From: Treponema sp.
Lineage (GTDB): Bacteria > Spirochaetota > Spirochaetia > Treponematales > Treponemataceae
Assembly: GCA_017553635.1 (NCBI GenBank)
Contig: JAFZKN010000007.1
Span: 124,001-188,000 of the forward strand
Length of the DNA stretch: 64,000 nt
Direction of reading: 5' to 3'
The position numbers and the translations under genes were made by a program. Within the stretch, counting starts at the first letter, position 1; every line of letters begins with the position of its first letter. Of this stretch, positions 51,233 through 60,503 are shown piece by piece. A model generated the notes under the pieces. It saw nothing but the letters and a program-made list of their open reading frames with translations, had not been told where the DNA came from and ran no database searches.

Positions 51233-52504
51233 TTAAAACTGGATGATTTCTTCATAAATTTCCATCGCAAACTGGTCTGTCATTCCCGAAATAAATTCTA
51301 TCACGCACTTCTGGAATGATTCATCATTATTTACATCAAACACCTGTTTAGTATCATATCTGTAAATTCTTTTACGATCTTTCTGCTGATGAGGTTCATA
51401 ATTCGTATATTTTACAAGCCAGTTTTCAAATTCAAAACTGAGCTTAGGAAAATACTTAAGAACAACAGATGCCCTTCCACTGACTGCATAAACCTGAGTT
51501 TTCATCAGAGTTCTGTAAATCGTTTCAATTACATTTTTGGCATACTGCTGAAATTCTACAAGCCGCCAGTGACTGTATATTTTTGAAAAACTGAATTTTT
51601 TTAACTCCAGAATGAATTTAAAATACTCATCACTAAAGCACAAACCCTTTTCAGGACTCGACTGTTCACACATATCGACAATGAGGTCGTTAATCAGAAC
51701 CGTCGTATTAACTGCCTTACCACTTCTAAATGCCTTTCTTCCTTTTCCCTCAAAGCCCAATGTTGCACCGACAATTTCACGAAGCTGTCTGTATGCACTC
51801 ATATCAAGAATGTGATATGCTCTTGCATCTTCTATGTCGCGACCAAGATACGCAATCTTGTCTGCAACCTTTACAACACATCCTTCCCATGTATAAGGCT
51901 GAATAATTCCAGGGCGCTTAATCGTATATAAATCAAGATTATCCGAACGGGGTTTTATTCCCTGCTGATCAATTTCACCACAGTGACAGATTAAACCATC
52001 GCGAACTGCATACGTTAAATCAAGATTTTTCTGAACACCGTCAGGATCCGGAAGAGTTTCGATATAATCTGCAAAAAAAAGACTGTTCCTTTCATGCCAG
52101 AATTTTTTCGGAGCATTCATCCCTTCTTTTTGAGACAGAAGAGAATTAAGGCAATCTTCTCCATGATGTCCGAATGGCGCATGACCTATATCATGTCCTG
52201 TTGCAATTGCCTGAGTAAGCTGTTCATTGAGACCAAGATATTTTGCAACAGTCGATGCAACAGATGCTACATGCTGAACATGTTCCATTCTTGTACAAAT
52301 ATGATCATTATGAGGGGCAAAGAAAACCTGTGTCTTGTGTTTTAAACGGCGGTATGCCTGACAGTGAAGAAGACGTGTATAATCACGTTCAAACTCAGAA
52401 CGAATGTCATTACCGCGATCATAAAGCTTCGATTGCCTTTCAATTGAATTTTCCCACTTAGGACTATCTTGAGTACATGCAACAGATTTAAAAGAGTCTT
52501 TCAT
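51233..52504 (-). CDS. dgt: dGTP triphosphohydrolase-like HD protein
   Basis: 423 residues. The HD domain has RLKHKTQVFFAPHNDHICTR, RMEHVQHVASVA and ATGHDIGHAPFGHHGED, matching dGTPase family motifs; YLGRDIEDA supplies a later metal ligand. It hydrolyses dNTPs to nucleoside and triphosphate. The gene is the last of a Hpt/receiver/dGTPase run with gaps of 15 and 13 bp, so dNTP turnover may be co-expressed with signalling proteins. The symbol is by family. Confidence 0.88.
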   Translation of the reverse strand: MKDSFKSVACTQDSPKWENSIERQSKLYDRGNDIRSEFERDYTRLLHCQAYRRLKHKTQVFFAPHNDHICTRMEHVQHVASVASTVAKYLGLNEQLTQAIATGHDIGHAPFGHHGEDCLNSLLSQKEGMNAPKKFWHERNSLFFADYIETLPDPDGVQKNLDLTYAVRDGLICHCGEIDQQGIKPRSDNLDLYTIKRPGIIQPYTWEGCVVKVADKIAYLGRDIEDARAYHILDMSAYRQLREIVGATLGFEGKGRKAFRSGKAVNTTVLINDLIVDMCEQSSPEKGLCFSDEYFKFILELKKFSFSKIYSHWRLVEFQQYAKNVIETIYRTLMKTQVYAVSGRASVVLKYFPKLSFEFENWLVKYTNYEPHQQKDRKRIYRYDTKQVFDVNNDESFQKCVIEFISGMTDQFAMEIYEEIIQF

Positions 52505-52517
52505 TTTTGAGTATTAT

Positions 52518-53036
52518 TTATTTTTCAACCTTTTCGATAATTCCTGCAATCTCCGACATTGCAGCTTTATATTTTTTGAGAGCAATTTCTGCTTCGTTTT
52601 TCTCTTCTGCATTATTTTTCTGCGTAAAGAGTTTTTCAAGTCTCGTGCGGTTTTCGAAAAGCTCGATGATATTTGCAACACGGCGTTCAATAATCAGGAG
52701 ATTAAATGGCTTTTGAATTACATCGATAACGCCATAATTGTATGCTCTTTCTACAACATAGTCAGTAGTCTCTGTTGTGATGATAAAAAGAGGAATCGTC
52801 CGCATGATTTCATTGCGTTCAAGCTCAGCAAGAACAGAAAATCCATCCATCTCAGGCATGATGATATCAAGAAAAATTGCAGCAATACTTTCCCTGTTTG
52901 CCATTATTTTTTCAAGACCTTCTTCACCGTCAGAGGCTTCTATTACATCATATTTTTTTGAAAATGCCTCACCCAGAATAGTTCTGTTTAGTTCAACATC
53001 ATCAATAATTATTATCTTTTTTCTCGCTCCGGCCAT
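52518..53036 (-). CDS. Single-domain response regulator with C-terminal coiled coil
   Basis: 172 residues. The receiver domain has the acidic pair IIIIDDVELNR, the phospho-acceptor aspartate in FLDIIMPEMDGF, the threonine in FIITTET and the lysine in VIQKPFNLL. The last 50 residues form a charged helix (NRTRLEKLFTQKNNAEEKNE) with no output domain. It probably takes phosphate from the Hpt protein encoded 15 bp upstream and works by protein contact. Confidence 0.9.
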   Translation of the reverse strand: MAGARKKIIIIDDVELNRTILGEAFSKKYDVIEASDGEEGLEKIMANRESIAAIFLDIIMPEMDGFSVLAELERNEIMRTIPLFIITTETTDYVVERAYNYGVIDVIQKPFNLLIIERRVANIIELFENRTRLEKLFTQKNNAEEKNEAEIALKKYKAAMSEIAGIIEKVEK

Positions 53037-53051
53037 TTGTAAACTCCTGTA

Positions 53052-53402
53052 TTAATCCAACTTCGCTATATACCCTTCAACTTCTTTTCCAGCTTCAAGT
53101 GCAGCAGGTATAAACTCTTTTGCCTTATCAATATCGTTAGCACGGATATAATTTACAATTTCAGTACAGGCTTCATACAACTTTTTAAACCCAATATTTC
53201 CTGCATAACCTTTAAGAGTATGTGCAATCATTTCCATATTGGAAAAATCGTCTCTGGCAGAAGCCTCCTGAAAAGCAAGCCAGTTTTCATCCTGAGGAAA
53301 TTTACGTACAAATTTCTCCAGAAGGTCCAGATTTCCAGAAAATCGCCTTACAGTTTCTTCGCGATTCGGGATAATGTTAGAAAAAATATCATCAAAAGTC
53401 AT
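53052..53402 (-). CDS. Histidine phosphotransfer (Hpt) protein
   Basis: 116 residues, all helical. MIAHTLKGYAGNIGFKKLYE contains the phosphorylatable histidine in the classic HxLKGxxxxxG pattern. It would relay phosphate between a hybrid kinase located elsewhere and the receiver encoded next. First gene of the operon. Confidence 0.9.
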   Translation of the reverse strand: MTFDDIFSNIIPNREETVRRFSGNLDLLEKFVRKFPQDENWLAFQEASARDDFSNMEMIAHTLKGYAGNIGFKKLYEACTEIVNYIRANDIDKAKEFIPAALEAGKEVEGYIAKLD

Positions 53403-53443
53403 ATCAATTTAATGATATAATGATTTATTGAATTTTTCAAATT

Positions 53444-54370
53444 TTATTTTCTGAATTCTCTGCTGTCAATGCGGAAATTTACCAATTCTTCTATAAATTG
53501 CCGTCCATAGCGGGAAACCGGAGTCCTTTCACTGGTAATATACCCTACAGTCATATCCTCATTTCCGTGCACTTCAAGCGGAATAGACACAACCTGGGTA
53601 CCGTTAAGGTCACTTGTAACAATACCGGAACAGATTGTATAGCCGTTAAGACCGATCAGGAGGTTAAAAAGGGTTCCCCTGTCTGAAACATGGATTATTT
53701 TTTTACGGGGAATTGTACTTAAAATTTCTTCAGAAAAGTAAAAAGAATTATAATCCCCCTGTTCAAAACACAAAAAAGGATAAGATTCCAAATCGGAAAG
53801 AGAAACACGCCTCCTTTTTGCAAGAGGATTTTTAGAGCTCACAAAAACATGGGGCCTGGCAGTAAAAACCGGAGTAAATTTTATGTGACTTTCCTTCAGC
53901 AGTTTTCCAATTACTTTTTTATTGAATTCATTTAAATAAATGATGCCAACTTCACTTTTTAAATTCCGCACGTCTTCTATAATCTCATATGTACGGGTTT
54001 CACGAAATGTAAAGTCATACTCATCGGGCTTTGTCTTACGGACAAAGTTTACAAAGGCATTTACTGCAAAAGCATAATGCTGGGTGGAAAATGAACAGAT
54101 CTGTCTTGAAGGCTTTTTATCAATATAACGCTGTTCTAAAAGCTCGGTCTGTTCTACAACCTGTCTTGCATAAGAAAGGAACTCTTCACCGTCAGAAGTC
54201 AGCGAAATACCCTTTGTGTTTCTTGAAAAGATTTCTATTCCAAGTTCTTTTTCAAGTTCATTGACGGAATTCGAAAGAGCCGGCTGCGATATGTAAATAT
54301 TTTTCGCCGCCTCCGAAATCGAACGGTATTCGACAACCTTTAAAACATATTTCAACTGCTGAAGAGTCAT
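53444..54370 (-). CDS. LysR-family regulator divergent from metE
   Basis: 308 residues. An N-terminal winged helix (MTLQQLKYVLKVVEYRSISE, AAKNIYISQPALSNSVNELE) is followed by the two-lobed effector domain. The position, divergent from metE-metF, is that of MetR in many bacteria, so control of methionine synthesis (co-inducer homocysteine in MetR) is likely; the sequence itself is closer to the CysB/Cbl-like layout, and I leave the symbol open. AAGGAGG precedes the ATG. Confidence 0.87.
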   Translation of the reverse strand: MTLQQLKYVLKVVEYRSISEAAKNIYISQPALSNSVNELEKELGIEIFSRNTKGISLTSDGEEFLSYARQVVEQTELLEQRYIDKKPSRQICSFSTQHYAFAVNAFVNFVRKTKPDEYDFTFRETRTYEIIEDVRNLKSEVGIIYLNEFNKKVIGKLLKESHIKFTPVFTARPHVFVSSKNPLAKRRRVSLSDLESYPFLCFEQGDYNSFYFSEEILSTIPRKKIIHVSDRGTLFNLLIGLNGYTICSGIVTSDLNGTQVVSIPLEVHGNEDMTVGYITSERTPVSRYGRQFIEELVNFRIDSREFRK

Positions 54371-54537
54371 ACAGCCTCCTTAAAAGAAACGCATAAAGGA
54401 ACATAAAAGACCTTTCCATATTTAGAATAGCCATAAATAAAAGTTATATCAACCCATAAGAATAAAGATTTTGATTATATCAAAAAAATTAACTAAAATA
54501 CTACCAATCTAATAGGTAAAAAAAAGGAGGCTGTATG
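54368..54537. promoter_or_regulatory. Divergent control region of the LysR gene and metE
   Basis: 164 bp of AT-rich DNA between the two starts. Its ends form a perfect 14-bp inverted repeat (AAGGAGGCTGTATG facing both genes), so the two genes share the same translation start signal. TACC-N9-GGTA at 54502-54518 is a candidate LysR half-palindrome close to metE. No S-box or other known methionine riboswitch is evident. Confidence 0.5.
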
Positions 54538-56799
54538 AAAACATCAGTAATCGGATACCCTAGAATCGGTGAAAACCGTGAATTAAAATTTGCGTGCGAA
54601 AAATATTTTTCCAATAAAATCGCAGCCGGCGAGTTAAAGGAAACAGCACGGAAAATCAGAAAAGACAACTGGCAGAAGCAAAAAGATGCGGGAATAGATT
54701 TTATAAGCTCAAATGATTTTTCTTATTATGACGGAATGCTCGATACATGTTTTATGCTCGGAGTAATTCCTTTGAGATATAAAAACCTCTGTCTTTCAAA
54801 ACTTGATACATATTTTGCAATGGCCCGTGGATATCAGACAGAAAAAGTTGATGTAACAGCACTCCCGATGAAAAAATGGTTCAACACAAACTATCATTAC
54901 ATCGTACCGGAATTTGATTCCAGTACAGACATTCAGCTTGATGACACAAAAATTACAGAAGAATTTAATGAAGCTGAAAATCTCGGAATAACAACAAAAC
55001 CTTCTGTTATTGGTCCATACACATTCCTTAAATTAAGTCATTTTTCAGACAATACAAAAAAAGAAGACTTTACAGCAAAACTTTCTGATGCATATAAACT
55101 TTTACTTAGCCGTACATCAAATCTAGGCGCAGAATGGATAGAGCTTGATGAAAGCGCTCTTGTTCTTGATATGACCGAAGAGGATAAAAATCTTTTTTCA
55201 GAATTATATAAAAGCATTCTTGAGGAAAAGAAAATTAAAGTTCTTATTCAGACTTATTTCGGTGACATCCGCGATTATTATAACGAACTTTTTGATTTTA
55301 ACTTTGACGGAATTGGCCTTGATTTTATTGAAGGAAAGGAAACGCTAAAGCTTGTAACAGAAAACAAAAAAAAGACCTCGGACAGGAAAATCACTCTTTT
55401 TGCAGGAATAGTAAACGGAAAAAACATCTGGAGAAACAATTATAAAAATTCAATGCAGATAATCTCAAAGATAAAAGAAAACTGGGATGGAGAAATCGTA
55501 ATCAATACATCATGTTCTCTTTTACATGTTCCGTATACTGTAAAAAATGAAACAAAACTCGACAGCGGCATCTTAAAATATTTTTCATTTGCAGAAGAAA
55601 AACTTAAAGAATTAAAAGATATCGCAGATGAAAATCAGATTGCATTTTTACAGAATGAGAATCTTTTCAAAACTGAACGCATACAAAAAGACAGTCTTAT
55701 TTCTGAAAAGATTAAAAAATTAAAAGAAGAAGATTTTATCAGAAAGCCTTCTTTTGCAGAACGCGAAGTGATTCAAAAAAAAGTATTTAACCTGCCTCTC
55801 TTTCCTACAACTACAATCGGTTCATTCCCGCAGACACAGGACGTACGCGCAAACCGCAGGGCATACAAAAAAGGAGAAATCTCGCGTGAGCAGTACGAAC
55901 AGTTCAACAGAAATAAAATTGCAGAGTGCATTAAGTTTCAGGAAGACATTGGCCTTGATGTTTTAGTTCACGGTGAATATGAAAGAAACGACATGGTAGA
56001 ATACTTTGGTGAAAATCTTGAAGGGTATATCTTTACACAAAATGCATGGGTACAGTCTTACGGAACACGATGTGTAAAACCGCCTGTCGTTTGGGCAGAT
56101 GTAAAAAGAAAAAATGCAATTACTGTTGAATGGTCAAAATTTGCCCAGAGCTGTTCAGATAAAAACAGTAAAAAACCTGTAAAGGGAATGCTTACTGGTC
56201 CTGTAACAATTCTTAACTGGTCATTCCCGAGAGAAGACATAAGTTTAAAAGAAAGTGCTCTTCAGATTGCACTTGCAATAAGGGAAGAGGTTTTGGACCT
56301 TGAGTCAAACGGAATAAGAATAATTCAGATCGACGAAGCTGCATTAAAAGAAAAGCTTCCTTTAAGAAAAGCCGACTGGCATTCTGAATATCTTGACTGG
56401 GCTATTCCTGCATTCAATCTTGTACACTCAGGCTGTAAAGCAGAAACACAGATTCACACTCACATGTGTTATTCAGAATTCATTCCGATTATAAAAGACA
56501 TTGATAATATGGATGCAGATGTAATTACTTTTGAGGCAAGCCGTTCAAACCTTGAAATTCTTGCAGCTTTAAAAGATAATTGTTTTAAAACAGAAGTAGG
56601 TCCCGGGGTTTATGACATTCATTCACCGAGAGTTCCTTCTGTAGAAGAAATTGTAAATGCAGTAGAAAAGATGAAAAATTTTGTACCTGTAACAAAACTC
56701 TGGATTAATCCAGACTGCGGTCTTAAAACACGCGGCGTTACCGAAACAGAAGCTGCTTTAAAAAATCTTGTACTTGCGGCAAAAACTGCGAGGCAGTAA
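54535..56799 (+). CDS. metE: Cobalamin-independent methionine synthase
   Basis: 754 residues, full length. The N-terminal barrel begins SVIGYPRIGENRELKFACEK; the C-terminal catalytic barrel starts LFPTTTIGSFPQTQDVRANR and carries the zinc ligands in HTHMCYSEF and NPDCGLKTRG. It transfers the methyl group of methyltetrahydrofolate polyglutamate to homocysteine. AAGGAGG is 4 bp from the ATG. metF follows after 51 bp. Confidence 0.97.
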   Translation: MKTSVIGYPRIGENRELKFACEKYFSNKIAAGELKETARKIRKDNWQKQKDAGIDFISSNDFSYYDGMLDTCFMLGVIPLRYKNLCLSKLDTYFAMARGYQTEKVDVTALPMKKWFNTNYHYIVPEFDSSTDIQLDDTKITEEFNEAENLGITTKPSVIGPYTFLKLSHFSDNTKKEDFTAKLSDAYKLLLSRTSNLGAEWIELDESALVLDMTEEDKNLFSELYKSILEEKKIKVLIQTYFGDIRDYYNELFDFNFDGIGLDFIEGKETLKLVTENKKKTSDRKITLFAGIVNGKNIWRNNYKNSMQIISKIKENWDGEIVINTSCSLLHVPYTVKNETKLDSGILKYFSFAEEKLKELKDIADENQIAFLQNENLFKTERIQKDSLISEKIKKLKEEDFIRKPSFAEREVIQKKVFNLPLFPTTTIGSFPQTQDVRANRRAYKKGEISREQYEQFNRNKIAECIKFQEDIGLDVLVHGEYERNDMVEYFGENLEGYIFTQNAWVQSYGTRCVKPPVVWADVKRKNAITVEWSKFAQSCSDKNSKKPVKGMLTGPVTILNWSFPREDISLKESALQIALAIREEVLDLESNGIRIIQIDEAALKEKLPLRKADWHSEYLDWAIPAFNLVHSGCKAETQIHTHMCYSEFIPIIKDIDNMDADVITFEASRSNLEILAALKDNCFKTEVGPGVYDIHSPRVPSVEEIVNAVEKMKNFVPVTKLWINPDCGLKTRGVTETEAALKNLVLAAKTARQ

Positions 56800-56850
56800 A
56801 ATATAATATAAAAGTTAAACCGGCAAACATGTCTGTTTATGGAGTTACAT

Positions 56851-57714
56851 ATGATAAAATCAGATTTAAATAAAAGTTTTTTTTCTTTTGAAGTTTTCCC
56901 TCCTAAAAAAGAAAGCTCAATTGATACTGTTTACAAGACACTTGATGATTTAAGCGGCCTTCATCCAGATTTTATCAGTGTAACTTACGGAGCTGGTGGA
57001 AGTGAAAACTGTTCTAAAACACTCGACATTGCAAAACGAATAAAAGAAACATGTAAAGTTGAAAGTGTAATTCACCTTCCATGCCTTCATCTTACAAAAA
57101 ACGAAGCAGAAACAATGCTCAAAACTTTTGCGGATAACGGAATTGAAAACCTTCTCGTTCTTCGCGGAGATCCCATTGAAGGAAGAAATCCCTGCGGAGA
57201 TTTTTTTCACGCTTCCGACATGTGTAAATTTATAAATGAAAAAATGCCGGGTAAGTTTCATCTTATGGGTGCCTGCTACCCGGAAAATCACCCGGACTCA
57301 AAAGACACACTTTCAGAAATTTCAAATTTAAAGACAAAAGTCGAAAGCGGTGCAGATCATCTTTTGAGTCAGCTTTTTTTTGAAAACGAAAAATTCTATC
57401 ACTTTGTAGAAAACTGCCGGCTGGGCGGGATTAATGTTCCGATTGAAGCAGGAATCATGCCTGTAACAAACAAAGCACAAATCGAAAGAATGACAGAACG
57501 CTGCGGTGTTCTGCTTCCAGAGAAATACAAAGTAATGCTTGAAAAATATCAGAATGACCCTGCATCTTTGTTCGAAGCAGGAATCGCATATGCCGTAAGT
57601 CAGATTGTAGATTTAATCTGCCACAATGTAAATGGAATCCATTTATACACAATGAATAATGCGGCAATTGCAAAACGAATCTGTGATGCAATCGAAGCAA
57701 TGCGTAAAAACTGA
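56851..57714 (+). CDS. metF: 5,10-methylenetetrahydrofolate reductase
   Basis: 287 residues from the ATG at 56851, placed 6 bp after GGAG; an ATG at 56839 overlaps that site. FFSFEVFPPKKESS at the start, ISVTYGAGGS and LLVLRGDPIEG are MetF signatures, including the catalytic glutamate and FAD/folate contacts. It provides methyltetrahydrofolate to MetE, encoded just upstream. Confidence 0.95.
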   Translation: MIKSDLNKSFFSFEVFPPKKESSIDTVYKTLDDLSGLHPDFISVTYGAGGSENCSKTLDIAKRIKETCKVESVIHLPCLHLTKNEAETMLKTFADNGIENLLVLRGDPIEGRNPCGDFFHASDMCKFINEKMPGKFHLMGACYPENHPDSKDTLSEISNLKTKVESGADHLLSQLFFENEKFYHFVENCRLGGINVPIEAGIMPVTNKAQIERMTERCGVLLPEKYKVMLEKYQNDPASLFEAGIAYAVSQIVDLICHNVNGIHLYTMNNAAIAKRICDAIEAMRKN

Positions 57715-57721
57715 TTAAGCC

Positions 57722-57757
57722 AAAAAAAAGCCCGACTCCCAGTTAAGGAAATCAGGC
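57722..57757 (-). terminator. Strong intrinsic terminator on the minus strand
   Basis: GCCTGATTTCC (57757-57747) pairs with GGGAGTCGGGC (57740-57730) over 11 bp around a 6-nt loop, followed by eight T residues (57729-57722). Confidence 0.85.
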
Positions 57758-57892
57758 CCCCATCCTCTCCGATGTCTACCTGCGAGTGTCGGTCCGTTTA
57801 CTGCGTTTATACAGTGAACGGGTTGTTGATTCGCACGGCAGTCCGCTTTTTTAAGGCGAATATTTTTTCACGCTGTATTACCCGCGTGCGGC
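57722..57892 (-). ncRNA. Possible structured RNA or 3' UTR downstream of the GH94 gene
   Basis: About 170 nt of GC-richer sequence lie between the GH94 stop and a strong terminator. On the minus strand CGCACG (57883-57878 area) can pair with CGTGCG near 57831, with GATT/AATC extending it, and CCGTT-ACTG with CAGT-AACGG forms a further hairpin (57820-57792 area). There is no open reading frame. I could not match it to 6S RNA, SRP RNA or tmRNA; it may be a small RNA processed from the GH94 transcript. Confidence 0.35.
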
Positions 57893-60316
57893 TTACAATC
57901 TTTCTACAGGAACTTCTTTTGCATCACGGCCCATGTAAGCTGTGATTTTTGTTCCTTCTTTAATCATGTCTGCAGGAATTACTGCTGCATCGATTCGGCT
58001 TCCGTCTACTTCGATGTATTCAACACCCTTACATACGTGAGATGGATTTTTAACTTCGATGTTAAAGTTAATTCCTCTCCAGCGTCTTGCTACTTTAAAT
58101 CCATCCCATTCGTGCGGAATACATGGATCAATGAGCATTCCGTCATACTGAGGACGGATACCGAGAATGTACTGTGTAGTACTGTAGTAGTTCCATGTAG
58201 CAGCTCCAGAAAGCCATGATACGCGGCAGTTACCTGCTCTAGGGCTGTAAGTTGAATAAGTTGTCTGACCTACTACGTATGGTTCACTCTGGCGTACTTC
58301 TGCCTTATCGTTATATGAAGCAGGAAGAGCTGCCTTGCAGTATTCGTAAGCGCGGTCTCCGTTACCCATTAATGTTTCTGCGATAACGCCCCATCCCTGA
58401 GTATGGTTAAAGATTCCGGCATTTTCTTTAATACCTGCATTAAATACAACACAGCTCATCGTGTCGCGAGGTGCTTTTTCAAATGAAGGAGCACAGAGCA
58501 TAAGTCCGTATGGAGTTGCAAGTTTTTCTTTTACAGTTTCAAGACACTGCTTTGCCTGTTCAGGAGTTGCAGCATTACTCAATACTGCCCAAACCTGAGT
58601 ATTAAAGTAAACCTGTCCTTCTTCCATTGTCTTAGTTCCGTAAACCTGACCGCTTTCTGTAATTGCCCAGATAAACCATTTGCCGTCCCAGCACTTAGCC
58701 TGAATTGCTTTATCAAGCTTATCGCGCTCACCAAGAGCCCATTCGCTTTCTGCTTTTTCACCGAGACGTGTAGAAATATCTGCATAAGTTGTAAGACCAA
58801 GCCTTAACTGGAATGCAACAAAAAGACTCTGACCCTTGTATCCGAGTTTAAGACAGTCGTTCCAGTCTGCTAAAAGTCCGCAAGGCAGTCCGTCTGCACC
58901 CATTCTTTCAAGGTTAAATAAAAGTGCCTGCTTTAAATGTCCGTAAACAGTTGCTTCTCCTTCATCACCGTAAGGAACAACTTTCTTTAGGAAATCCCAT
59001 TTACCTGTTTCTGCAATAAATGCCGGAACAGAATTAAAGAACCACAGACAGTCGTCAGATCTGAACTCTCCTGGTTCCGGAGTTTTTTCATGTCCAGGGT
59101 TGTGATCTTTTTTAATTACAGGAATTGCACCACCGCACTTAACCTGACCTGAAAGCATTCTTACTAAACGTTCTTCTGCTTCTTCTGGAATTGCAGCTGC
59201 AACACCGAGAATATCCTGAACACTGTCACGGTACCCCAGACCATCGCGTTCTCCGTTGTAAATTAAAGAAGCGGCACGGCTCCATGCAAATGTAATGAGA
59301 CAGTTATAAAGTCCCCAGACATTAATTGTATGATTGATGTCTTCATCCGGAGTTTCTGCTACAAAACTTCCGAGACGGGCATGCCATGTTTCTTTAAGCT
59401 TTGCAAGTTCTTTTTCTGCACGGTCAAGATTTCCAAATTCTGCAACAATCGGTTTACCTGTAACCCATGCATCTCCAATTCCAAACATAACAAGAATTTC
59501 TTTTGATTCACCAGGCTTTAAAGTAATTTCTGTCTGAACTGAACCGCAGATATTGTCACCGTATGCAAGTGAGTTTGTACACTTTCCGTTTTTAACTGCA
59601 TCCGGATGCTCGTAATTTCCGTAAGTTCCGATAAATGCTTCGCGGCTTGTATCAAATCCAGTTAATGGAGCTTCGCACAATGCCATCCATGAATGCATTC
59701 CCTGTTCACCAAAGTCTGCATCTGGAAACTGTTTATAAAGGTTGTCGTGAATTGCAAAGCGCAGCATGTTGTCGCGCTGTTCACCTTTAGAGATGAAAAC
59801 AGAATACTGTAAGTTTACCTGATCCTGTTCTGTGCTCCACTGGTTTGTAAGTTCACAATATGTAAATGCAGAAAGCTTTCTTTCTTTTGAATCATTGTTT
59901 GTAACCTTGAGTCTCCAGTATTCAAAGTTCTGTCCAAGTGGAACATAATAAAGCGACTCAGATTTTATTGCTGAATATTCTGAAGTGATTTTTGTATAAG
60001 CAGTACCGTGGCGGCATTCGCTCTTGTACTGGTCTAAAGGCTTTCCAACAGGCTGCCATGAAGCAGACCAGAAATCACCTGTATCGCGGTCACGCAGATA
60101 AAAATAACGGCCAGGCTGATCCATCGGAACTGCATTAAAGCGAAGGCGCATGAATCTTCCCTGTGCACCTGATTTATAAAAACCGTATCCGCCTGCATTG
60201 TTTGTAATAACGGCGCCATACACTGTCGAACCAAGATAATTACTCCATGATGCCGGAGTATCCGGTCTTGTAATTACATATTCTTTTGCTTCGTCGTCAA
60301 AATATCCGTACTGCAT
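57893..60316 (-). CDS. GH94-family cellobiose phosphorylase
   Basis: 807 residues from the ATG at 60316 (MQYGYFDDEAKEYVITRPDT, the usual family start; TGAGGA upstream). The N-terminal beta-sandwich (GYGFYKSGAQGRFMRLRFN) is followed by an (alpha/alpha)6 barrel with LGYRDSVQDILG, FRSDDCLWF and the catalytic aspartate in LLADWNDCLKL. It cleaves cellobiose with phosphate to glucose-1-phosphate and glucose in the cytoplasm, saving ATP. No signal peptide. Fits a fibre-degrading community member fed on cellodextrins. Confidence 0.93.
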   Translation of the reverse strand: MQYGYFDDEAKEYVITRPDTPASWSNYLGSTVYGAVITNNAGGYGFYKSGAQGRFMRLRFNAVPMDQPGRYFYLRDRDTGDFWSASWQPVGKPLDQYKSECRHGTAYTKITSEYSAIKSESLYYVPLGQNFEYWRLKVTNNDSKERKLSAFTYCELTNQWSTEQDQVNLQYSVFISKGEQRDNMLRFAIHDNLYKQFPDADFGEQGMHSWMALCEAPLTGFDTSREAFIGTYGNYEHPDAVKNGKCTNSLAYGDNICGSVQTEITLKPGESKEILVMFGIGDAWVTGKPIVAEFGNLDRAEKELAKLKETWHARLGSFVAETPDEDINHTINVWGLYNCLITFAWSRAASLIYNGERDGLGYRDSVQDILGVAAAIPEEAEERLVRMLSGQVKCGGAIPVIKKDHNPGHEKTPEPGEFRSDDCLWFFNSVPAFIAETGKWDFLKKVVPYGDEGEATVYGHLKQALLFNLERMGADGLPCGLLADWNDCLKLGYKGQSLFVAFQLRLGLTTYADISTRLGEKAESEWALGERDKLDKAIQAKCWDGKWFIWAITESGQVYGTKTMEEGQVYFNTQVWAVLSNAATPEQAKQCLETVKEKLATPYGLMLCAPSFEKAPRDTMSCVVFNAGIKENAGIFNHTQGWGVIAETLMGNGDRAYEYCKAALPASYNDKAEVRQSEPYVVGQTTYSTYSPRAGNCRVSWLSGAATWNYYSTTQYILGIRPQYDGMLIDPCIPHEWDGFKVARRWRGINFNIEVKNPSHVCKGVEYIEVDGSRIDAAVIPADMIKEGTKITAYMGRDAKEVPVERL

Positions 60317-60468
60317 TAAATTCCTCACTTTTTACTTCTTCTATATAAAGTAATCTTACAATTATAGTATTTATTTTACAACATATTTCAGCATATGTAA
60401 AAATCGATTTTTCGCCATTTTTAATATTATTCTGATAATTATTATATGCTTTTATTTCAAACAAATTC

Positions 60469-60497
60469 TCGACTATTTATTAAATTCAGAATATAAT
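60469..60497 (+). promoter_or_regulatory. Promoter of the CYTH-domain gene
   Basis: TCGACT at 60469-60474 and TATAAT at 60492-60497, 17 bp apart. The -10 ends 6 bp before the ATG, and there is no ribosome binding site: leaderless. Confidence 0.6.
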
Positions 60498-60503
60498 AAG
60501 CCT

